A stretch of 23,505 nt of DNA from assembly GCA_000437435.1 (NCBI GenBank), contig FR899627.1, forward strand, positions 55,829 through 79,333, written 5' to 3'. Each line of letters opens with the position of its first letter. Position 1 is the stretch's first letter. A program made the position numbers and the translations under genes. Below the pieces are notes generated by a model, which did no database searches, was not told where the DNA came from, and worked only from the letters and a program-made list of their open reading frames with translations. Positions 18,113 to 23,505 of the stretch are shown in pieces. The stretch is from Clostridium sp. CAG:768. GTDB taxonomy: Bacteria > Cyanobacteriota > Vampirovibrionia > Gastranaerophilales > Gastranaerophilaceae.

Positions 18113-19306
18113 TTAAATATCCTCATCCTCAAGTTCAAAATCACTGTAATCAAATTCATCTTCTTCATCAGTATTTTGAGCAGGAGCTGCAGGTGTTTCT
18201 TCTTGGAATTCCATATTACTGTCATCAAAATCAGCACCTTGTCCTTCTGGAACAAGTTCATTTTGAGCTACTTCTGGTGCAGCATTTTCAGCCTTAGGAG
18301 TTTTTGCAATAACTTCATCGATTTTTACACCGTATCTGTCATTGACAATTACAAGTTCTCCGCGTGCTATCGGTTTATTTTCTACACTCAATGTTACTTT
18401 ATTATCATAAATAGATGTCAGGTCTACAACCAAACCTTTTTCAATACTTTTCAACTCTCCGAGAGTAATTTTAACAGTATCAAATTGAGCATCCATCTCA
18501 ACTTCAATACTATCCCAAAGATTAGTATTTTCTCCTGCCATTTCTTCATTTCCTCCGTCGTTATCCACTGGCATTACCAGTCCCAAATTTGGGTTTATGT
18601 TTATATCTGTTTCATAATCCTTGAACTTTAATACCATATGCTTTGTGTCACTATTATCAAATACGACAATGTCATCTACATCAATATTTTTAATATCGAT
18701 TAATTTAAACTTAGTAGATCCTACTTTTACAGCAACATCAATCACACTTGATGAAAAATCTCCATAATCAAATTTATCATTTTTTGAAGTTACAACTTCA
18801 GGGGCTAAAAGCTCATCAGGTAATGTAATAATAAATTTTGCAACAGCATTTGTATCAACATCTTTTAATAAAAATGTTAAATGCACAACATCAAAATTGG
18901 TACGTTTTAATGATGGTGGGGCTTGTGTTAAGAATTGGGAAGTCGCATTAAACATATAATCATTAAATGCCGTAATAATTTTTGCTTCTAAATCTGTTAA
19001 TTTGTTCAAATTAAATCTTGAATTAGGTTTGCCCAAAGCTCTATCTAAAATTATCCCTATTGCTTTTTCAGAAGTTCTGAAAAACATATCATGCAATTTA
19101 TCTATACGTATTTTAGTTACAAAATACGCATCTTTATCCATTAATGTATTAATATTTTTGCTTATACCAATTAAAATAAATTTTAATCCTGGCAGAAAAA
19201 ATTCATCGCTTGAAGCCTGAACAACAGGCGGATAAGCGTTAGAAAACCAATTGTACTGCGCATACAATTCTTTATAATCTATTGAGTTGATTTTTTCGTT
19301 TCCCAT
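18113..19306 (-). CDS. C-ring switch protein with two SpoA domains (FliM/FliN-like or SctQ-like)
   Basis: A 397-residue cytoplasmic protein. Residues about 50-175 resemble the FliM/SctQ middle region (I-R-I-D-K-L-H-D-M-F-F, L-T-D-L-E-A-K-I-I-T-A-F). Two SpoA folds follow. The first (about 183-243) has V-I-D-V-A-V-K-V-G-S-T-K-F-K-L-I-D-I. The second and clearer one (about 263-334) has I-E-V-E-M-D-A-Q-F-D-T-V-K-I-T-L-G-E-L, L-V-V-D-L-T, V-E-N-K-P-I-A-R-G-E-L-V-I-V-N-D-R-Y-G-V-K-I. The order N-domain, SpoA1, SpoA2 is that of SctQ/HrcQ or a FliM-FliN fusion. A strongly acidic tail (from about 355) has no counterpart in FliN. The gene leads the export-gate operon. A fliO neighbour favours a flagellar over a virulence-type system. 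Confidence 0.8.
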   Translation of the reverse strand: MGNEKINSIDYKELYAQYNWFSNAYPPVVQASSDEFFLPGLKFILIGISKNINTLMDKDAYFVTKIRIDKLHDMFFRTSEKAIGIILDRALGKPNSRFNLNKLTDLEAKIITAFNDYMFNATSQFLTQAPPSLKRTNFDVVHLTFLLKDVDTNAVAKFIITLPDELLAPEVVTSKNDKFDYGDFSSSVIDVAVKVGSTKFKLIDIKNIDVDDIVVFDNSDTKHMVLKFKDYETDININPNLGLVMPVDNDGGNEEMAGENTNLWDSIEVEMDAQFDTVKITLGELKSIEKGLVVDLTSIYDNKVTLSVENKPIARGELVIVNDRYGVKIDEVIAKTPKAENAAPEVAQNELVPEGQGADFDDSNMEFQEETPAAPAQNTDEEDEFDYSDFELEDEDI

Positions 19307-19409
19307 TTTTTAATTTTCTATCCCTTATTCAAGTCTGTAATGATGAGCTTTCCCCATAAATACAATAGAATAATTATATAAACTTCACATCAATCATTTA
19401 ATGGATATT

Positions 19410-19437
19410 TTGCAAAAATCAAATTTCTTTATAAAAT
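19410..19437 (+). promoter_or_regulatory. Leaderless-type promoter of hemW
   Basis: TTGCAA (19410-19415), a 16-nt spacer and TAAAAT (19432-19437). The ATG is at 19444, so the predicted transcription start is the A of the start codon. There is no Shine-Dalgarno. The region 19307-19443 otherwise holds only divergent promoter DNA. Confidence 0.55.
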
Positions 19438-19443
19438 ATATGT

Positions 19444-20532
19444 ATGCCAAAAAATGTTTACATACATATTCCTTTTTGCAAATCTAAATGTAAATACTGC
19501 TCTTTTGTTTCATTTCCAAAACTTGAACAAAAAGAGAATTATTTAGGAGCTTTGAAAAAAGAAATCCACCAAAATTATAAAAATGAAATTCTTAATACCT
19601 TATATTTTGGAGGAGGGACTCCATCATTACTTACTCCAGAAGAATTTCACTATTTAATAAAAATATTTAATACAAATAAAAATACAGAAATTACAGCAGA
19701 ACTTAATCCTGAAAATATTACTTTGGAATACTTACAAAAATTAAAATCCTCAGGTGTAAACAGATTAAGTTTCGGCTGTCAAACTTTTAATGATAAAATT
19801 CTAAAAATTATCGGAAGAAGACATCTTGCAAAAGATGTTATATCAGCTGTAAATCAAGCGCAAAAAGCAGGTTTTGAAAACATTAGTATTGACTTTATAT
19901 ACGGATTACCGGAACAGAAATTATCTGATTTTGAAAATGACTTACTAAAAGCTATCAGCCTCAATATTCCGCACATATCACTTTATGGTCTAAAAATTGA
20001 TGAAGATTGTTATTTTGCAAAAAATCCACCCAAAAATCTTCCTGACGAAGATTCTCAAGCTGATATGTATTTAAAAGCCATTGAAATTCTTGAAAAAAAT
20101 AATTTTGAACATTACGAAATAAGTAATTTTGCAAAATCAGGCTATGAATCCAAACATAATCTTAACTATTGGGACAATAACACATATTATGGATTTGGCG
20201 TAGCTGCTCATGGATATGAAAATGAAACCAGATACTTTAATACCGCAAATTTAGATGAATATATAAATAATCCGTTGCAACACAAATCATCTCAAAAACT
20301 GACAAAACAAGAACAATTAGAGGAAGAAATATTCTTAGGATTTAGGAAAATGGAAGGAATTAATATTGAAAAAATTAATAAGAAATTTAATATAGATTTC
20401 CTGAAAAAGTACGCCAATATTATCGATAAGTATATTTCTTATAAGTATCTTTCAGATACTAATACAGGATTTAAGCTAACTAATAATGGTATTTTAATAA
20501 GTAACACTATTTTATCTGAATTTTTAGAATAA
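19444..20532 (+). CDS. hemW: HemW-type radical SAM protein (HemN-like)
   Basis: A 362-residue radical S-adenosylmethionine protein. It begins N-V-Y-I-H-I-P-F-C-K-S-K-C-K-Y-C-S-F: the C-x3-C-x2-C cluster motif followed by Ser, where coproporphyrinogen oxidase HemN has a further Cys (C-x3-C-x2-C-x-C). Next come Y-F-G-G-G-T-P-S (54-61), E-L-N-P-E-N (80-85), L-S-F-G-C-Q-T-F (108-115), I-D-F-I-Y-G-L-P (139-146), Y-E-I-S-N-F-A and H-N-L-N-Y-W (about 212-231), and a C-terminal HemW domain. HemW binds and inserts heme into apo-cytochromes rather than making it. Many such genes are annotated as coproporphyrinogen oxidase, but the missing fourth cysteine and the H-N-x-x-Y-W motif favour HemW. The message is probably leaderless and ends at a strong terminator. 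Confidence 0.9.
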   Translation: MPKNVYIHIPFCKSKCKYCSFVSFPKLEQKENYLGALKKEIHQNYKNEILNTLYFGGGTPSLLTPEEFHYLIKIFNTNKNTEITAELNPENITLEYLQKLKSSGVNRLSFGCQTFNDKILKIIGRRHLAKDVISAVNQAQKAGFENISIDFIYGLPEQKLSDFENDLLKAISLNIPHISLYGLKIDEDCYFAKNPPKNLPDEDSQADMYLKAIEILEKNNFEHYEISNFAKSGYESKHNLNYWDNNTYYGFGVAAHGYENETRYFNTANLDEYINNPLQHKSSQKLTKQEQLEEEIFLGFRKMEGINIEKINKKFNIDFLKKYANIIDKYISYKYLSDTNTGFKLTNNGILISNTILSEFLE

Positions 20533-20562
20533 AAAAAGCTCGTTTTATAAACGAGCTTTTTT
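20532..20562. terminator. Bidirectional Rho-independent terminator
   Basis: AAAAAAGCTCGTTT (20532-20545) and AAACGAGCTTTTTT (20549-20562) are exact complements with a 3-nt loop. The stem has a GCTCG core and ends in six U on either transcript. It starts at the hemW stop codon and also faces the end of the convergent gene at 20581, so it serves both. Confidence 0.93.
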
Positions 20563-20580
20563 AAATGATATATTATTGAA

Positions 20581-21201
20581 CTATTTATTTTCACCTTCTG
20601 CTTTTACTTCTCCTTCAGGTTTTGCTTCAGTCTTTGGAGCTGCTTCGCCTTCTGGTTTCACTTCGCCTTCTGGTTTTGCTTCAGCTTTTGGAGCTGCTTC
20701 GCCTTCTGCTTTCACTTCCCCCTCAGCTTTTGTTTCAGCTTTTGGAGCTGCTTCACCTTCTGGTTTTACTTCAGTTTCAGGTTTCTTTACATCAGGAGCA
20801 TCTGTTTTAGGTTTTCCATCTACATCATCAACTTTTTTGCCTCTGATTTTATTCCAAAGTTTTTCTCCACTTTCACCGATATCTACAAAGAAGTTTTTAA
20901 CCTTACCTAAGAAACCAAGTTCTTTGCCCTCTTCAGCAACAGCTCTTGTTAATGCTTTTTTACCTACTGCAATACTTAATCCTACATAAGTTGCGGCTAA
21001 TAAACCAACAATTGTACCAATTATTGCAGAAGCTTTACTTTTTTTCTTTTCTGCAGGAGCACCTTCTTTTTCAAAAGAATCTGCAGGAGCATCTGCTTTA
21101 GGTGCTTGTGTTGTAAATTTACCAGGTGAATTAATTAAATCTTGAGCATTTACAGGTGCTGCATCACCGCGAAAATTTACGTTAGAAACAGAACTTATCA
21201 T
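20581..21201 (-). CDS. Unknown single-membrane-helix protein with a Lys-Pro-Glu-Gly-Glu repeat tail
   Basis: A 206-residue protein of no recognised family. The N-terminus is polar and begins M-I-S-S-V-S-N-V-N-F-R-G-D-A-A-P. After a basic stretch (K-K-K-S-K) comes one membrane helix (about 58-80, A-I-I-G-T-I-V-G-L-L-A-A-T-Y-V-G-L). A basic helical segment (F-L-G-K-V-K-N-F-F-V-D-I-G) and a Pro/Lys/Glu tail follow. Residues 148-201 are three 18-residue repeats based on E-G-E-A-A-P-K-x-E-x-K-x-E-G-E-V-K-x. There is no signal peptide, and topology is uncertain. AAAGGAGG gives strong translation; a TATAAT lies about 75 nt upstream. The tail looks like an extended, highly charged spacer crossing the periplasm or cytoplasm. 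The plus-strand frame over the repeats is an antisense shadow. Confidence 0.75.
   Translation of the reverse strand: MISSVSNVNFRGDAAPVNAQDLINSPGKFTTQAPKADAPADSFEKEGAPAEKKKSKASAIIGTIVGLLAATYVGLSIAVGKKALTRAVAEEGKELGFLGKVKNFFVDIGESGEKLWNKIRGKKVDDVDGKPKTDAPDVKKPETEVKPEGEAAPKAETKAEGEVKAEGEAAPKAEAKPEGEVKPEGEAAPKTEAKPEGEVKAEGENK
20599..20760. repeat. Three tandem 54-bp coding repeats
   Basis: The tail of the 20581-21201 gene is three in-frame 54-bp units, each encoding 18 residues (148-165, 166-183, 184-201), followed by a partial unit (E-G-E-N-K). Only a few positions vary (A/T, A/P). The high nucleotide identity suggests recent expansion, and copy number may vary between strains. Confidence 0.85.
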
Positions 21202-21276
21202 TTTGGAAAACCTCCTTTTATTACTAATTATCTATTTTAACTAATTTTTCCGTCACTTTATCAGAGATTGAGACCT

Positions 21277-21282
21277 ATTATA
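21277..21282 (-). promoter_or_regulatory. Candidate -10 box of the repeat-tail membrane protein gene
   Basis: A perfect TATAAT on the minus strand (21282-21277), preceded by a poor -35. The predicted leader is about 69 nt. The remainder of 21202-21445 is AT-rich and holds no gene; it must also carry the promoter of the plus-strand gene at 21446, for which no clear hexamer pair was found. Confidence 0.4.
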
Positions 21283-21445
21283 ATCTACATGCACTGATTA
21301 CTACACATTAAGATTAAAACGACTGACAAATTTATTTTGTCCGAAAAAATATTCTTTTTCAATATTTGTTACAAAAATTTACAATCAAATTGGAATATTT
21401 TTTTTTTGAGTGTCATCTTATTGAATAGAAGAGGAGAATTTTAAC

Positions 21446-23505
21446 ATGGTAACAGAACAAGAAACATTAATTTACATAGAAGATCAGGATAAAAAAGATG
21501 CAAGCGTTGCAGCAAATGCGTTTGCTCATAAAGATACAAAAAACAGAGCTTATATAAATACTCTAGGAGCAGATTTGGCTCTTAAATATTTAGCTTCTGA
21601 AAACATTGATGTTTCTGATGTTTATAACATTCATTCTATTAAAAAAATTCTTGAAGAACTTGATATTTCAGATATTATGCTACCTAACATTCATATCGAC
21701 GTAAGAGTAGTATTTGATGAAAATGTAATATTTATTCCAAAATCTCACTTCGAATACAATATTGAACCTGATATTTATCTTGTTTTTAACCTTGCAAAAG
21801 ATTTTTCACATGTTAAATTCTTAGGCTTTTTTGAACCAAGGTTAATTAATAAAAATAACGCTAACGACAAATATTATTTTATCGAAAAAGAAAAATTAAA
21901 TTCTGTCGTAGATTTGAAAAAATATATAGAAACTCATAGAGGCAATACTAAAGAAACATTATCCCAAGAAGACATTGAAAATTCTGAAAGAATTATTATC
22001 TCAATGGCTGATAATGATATCTCAGAGAATGACAAAAAATATTTAATTAAACAACTTACAAAAAGTGCAGAATTAAGAGATAAATTCATTGAGTATGAAA
22101 ACTTTGAAACACTATCATACAAAGCAATGACTGATCCACAAATTCAAAGAAAAGAAATTGATGAAAATACATCTAATCAAATATCAGATGTATCATTAAT
22201 TGACGAATTAGACAACATGAACAATATTTCAGAAACAGAAACTTCTGAAGATATAATTCAAAGTGACAATGAAACTTTAAATTCGATTAATGATATTGCT
22301 GAATTAAATCTTGAACCAATTGACAATATTGAAAATATTTCGTTTGAAGATAATGCGACTCCTGAAATAAATAATGATAATTCTTCAACAGAAAAAACAA
22401 ATTCAACTTTAACAGATATAGGAGAAGCAATTGCAGGAGGAATCGCAGCAGGAGCTACTGCAGCCGCAGCTGGAGAAATATTAAATACTGCAGCAACCGC
22501 AGATACTGCACTTAACATTACAGATACTGCTCTTGATATTGTAGATTCAGGAATCGAAATTGCAAAAGATCTTATAACTAAAGACGATAAAGAAACAGAG
22601 CCAATTTCATTTGAAAATATTGATACATCTGCTATTGATAATATTGAACTTCCTGAAGAAAATATTCAAGAAGAAACAATTTCTTTAGGAGATATAAAAC
22701 TTCCTGAAGAAAAAGAAAAGACTGATTTCATTGATCAAATTGATAATAAAATATCATTTGATGATGTTCAAAGCAATAATGAACTGGAAGAACCAATTCC
22801 ATTTAATATGGACGAAGAAAAAATATCTCTAGATGATATTGATACATCTAATTTATTAGAAACCTCTGAAGATAATTTTCAAACAGAAACAATGTCTTTT
22901 GATAATATAGACACTTCTAATATACAAAATTCTGCAGATGTTGAACAAAATACGATAGATAATACAATATCTTTTGATGACATAAATATTGACACAAATA
23001 CTCAAGATTTAGAGCAAACTGAAATTAATTTAGAGACAGAAACATTATCATTAGATGATATTGACACATCTAATATTGAAAACATTGAAGATACTAATAC
23101 AAATGAAATTGATGACAAAATTTCTTTTGACAATATTGAAGATGTACAAAACCCTATTGAAGAAAATGAAGCTAATATAACAACTACTCCTGAAAATTTA
23201 CAAGCTGAAAATACTCAAGATAAAACATCAAATATAGAAGAAGAAAATAATATTGATATAAGTGATTTTATGGATGATTCAATGTCTTTAGACGAAGATA
23301 ATGTTCAAAACATTGAAACTCTAAACAACTTTGACGAAATAAATAATTCAGATATCGATACAAATGACAATCTAATTGAAACTCTAAATGAAGATAATAA
23401 TATTGATGAGAATTTTAATTTTGAAAATCTTGATAATATTGAAACAGAACCTCTTGAAAATACAATTGAACCTGAAATCGTCGAAGACCCAACTGAAAGT
23501 TCTGA
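21446..23505 (+). CDS. DUF1822-like protein with a long acidic repeat tail, partial (3' end outside window)
   Basis: An open frame of 686 codons runs from an ATG (GAGGAG 9 nt upstream) to the right edge with no stop. Residues about 20-165 resemble the cyanobacterial DUF1822 family: A-F-A-H-K, A-Y-I-N-T-L-G-A-D-L-A-L-K-Y-L, D-I-M-L-P-N-I-H-I-D-V-R-V-V, V-I-F-I-P-K-S, Y-L-V-F-N-L, F-L-G-F-F-E-P, then L-N-S-V-V-D-L-K-K-Y-I. Residues 165-240 are a helical, charged linker. Residues about 325-385 are Ala/Gly-rich (A-I-A-G-G-I-A-A-G-A-T-A-A-A-A-G) and may be weakly membrane-active. From about 386 onward the chain is very acidic and Asn/Asp/Glu/Ile/Thr-rich with a periodic motif. There is no signal peptide. 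DUF1822 has no known biochemical function. The family call rests on pattern memory, not on a search. Confidence 0.7.
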   Translation, partial: MVTEQETLIYIEDQDKKDASVAANAFAHKDTKNRAYINTLGADLALKYLASENIDVSDVYNIHSIKKILEELDISDIMLPNIHIDVRVVFDENVIFIPKSHFEYNIEPDIYLVFNLAKDFSHVKFLGFFEPRLINKNNANDKYYFIEKEKLNSVVDLKKYIETHRGNTKETLSQEDIENSERIIISMADNDISENDKKYLIKQLTKSAELRDKFIEYENFETLSYKAMTDPQIQRKEIDENTSNQISDVSLIDELDNMNNISETETSEDIIQSDNETLNSINDIAELNLEPIDNIENISFEDNATPEINNDNSSTEKTNSTLTDIGEAIAGGIAAGATAAAAGEILNTAATADTALNITDTALDIVDSGIEIAKDLITKDDKETEPISFENIDTSAIDNIELPEENIQEETISLGDIKLPEEKEKTDFIDQIDNKISFDDVQSNNELEEPIPFNMDEEKISLDDIDTSNLLETSEDNFQTETMSFDNIDTSNIQNSADVEQNTIDNTISFDDINIDTNTQDLEQTEINLETETLSLDDIDTSNIENIEDTNTNEIDDKISFDNIEDVQNPIEENEANITTTPENLQAENTQDKTSNIEEENNIDISDFMDDSMSLDEDNVQNIETLNNFDEINNSDIDTNDNLIETLNEDNNIDENFNFENLDNIETEPLENTIEPEIVEDPTESS
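22604..23290 (+). repeat. Degenerate repeat of about 25 residues in the acidic tail
   Basis: The motif [I/L/M]-S-[F/L]-[D/E/G]-[D/N/E]-[I/V/N], often continuing D-T-S-N, begins at residues 387, 412, 436, 460, 483, 508, 534, 559 and 613 of the protein starting at 21446. Spacing is 23-26 residues, with one degenerate unit skipped before 613. An isolated I-S-F-E-D copy is at residue 298. The residues between motifs are variable and acidic. Confidence 0.75.

Noticed and set aside
15266..19306. Virulence-type (non-flagellar) type III secretion system
   Set aside because: fliO is specific to flagellar systems and gene order is flagellar; no secretin, needle or ATPase gene is present. The two-SpoA C-ring protein and secretin-like small protein keep the question partly open.
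19444..20532. Oxygen-independent coproporphyrinogen III oxidase HemN
   Set aside because: The fourth cysteine after C-x3-C-x2-C is replaced by Ser-Phe and the C-terminal H-N-L-N-Y-W motif is of HemW type, so a heme chaperone is the better call.
20599..20760. CRISPR-like tandem repeat
   Set aside because: Units are directly adjacent without unique spacers, in frame and coding; no cas gene is present.
20576..20989. Plus-strand frame rich in S-P-S-G-F repeats
   Set aside because: It is antisense to the Lys-Pro-Glu-Gly-Glu repeats of the minus-strand gene, which has a strong ribosome-binding site; the plus frame has none.
22258..22518. Minus-strand Ala-rich 86-residue frame
   Set aside because: It is antisense to the Ala/Gly-rich segment of the large acidic protein, which runs open through the whole region.

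Overview
The window is AT-rich, gene-dense bacterial DNA. The best fit is the non-photosynthetic cyanobacterial sister lineage (Vampirovibrionia / 'Melainabacteria', Gastranaerophilales type). This is inferred from the combination seen: a DUF1822-like protein (a family otherwise known mainly from cyanobacteria), flagellar export genes, a TonB/ExbB/ExbD system implying an outer membrane, FixC/FixX, and several small lineage-specific proteins, two of which have an N-terminal N-F-x-G motif. The taxonomy was not tested by any search.

Layout. 1-623 (-): 5' part of a family-4 glycosyltransferase cut by the left edge. A 12-bp inverted repeat separates it from a small XRE-type regulator (781-1098). 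1095-3122 (-): fixC, fixX and a small duplicated-domain protein. 3198-3713 (+): rsmD, sharing a bidirectional terminator with an HU gene (3766-4038, -). 4240-5779 (-): a SpoIID-type cell-wall protein and an unknown protein. 5952-10221 (+): an envelope block of two paralogous secreted VirB10/TrbI-like proteins, a TonB/TolA-like protein, ExbB/TolQ and two tandem ExbD/TolR proteins. 10218-11012 (-): two unknown small proteins. 11157-15273 (+): ftsH, then two genes for shortened subunits of the corrinoid iron-sulfur protein of the acetyl-CoA (Wood-Ljungdahl) pathway, then a small lineage-specific protein. 15266-19306 (-): a flagellar export operon (two-SpoA C-ring protein, fliO, fliP, an extended fliQ, a secreted beta-rich protein, fliR). 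19444-20532 (+): hemW with a strong terminator. 20581-21201 (-): a membrane protein with an 18-residue tandem repeat. 21446-23505 (+): 5' part of a large acidic repeat protein with a DUF1822-like head, cut by the right edge.

How the parts relate. The 5952-10221 block looks like one energised envelope machine: ExbB/ExbD proton channel, TonB arm and periplasmic partners. The 15266-19306 operon makes the flagellar (or flagellum-derived) export gate. FixCX and the corrinoid protein pair are both pieces of larger redox or C1 systems whose usual partners (FixAB; CODH/ACS and AcsE) are not in this window.

Most notable: (i) four genes whose predicted -10 box lies 6-7 nt before the start codon, implying leaderless mRNAs; (ii) two RNA hairpins placed between a good Shine-Dalgarno and the start codon in the TonB operon; (iii) an orphan, truncated corrinoid iron-sulfur protein pair; (iv) an acidic protein with a roughly 25-residue periodic S-[FL]-D-[DN]-I-D-T-S-N motif; (v) a secreted protein and a FliQ tail extension inside the fliPQR operon. 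No tRNA, rRNA, CRISPR array, insertion sequence or transposase was seen.
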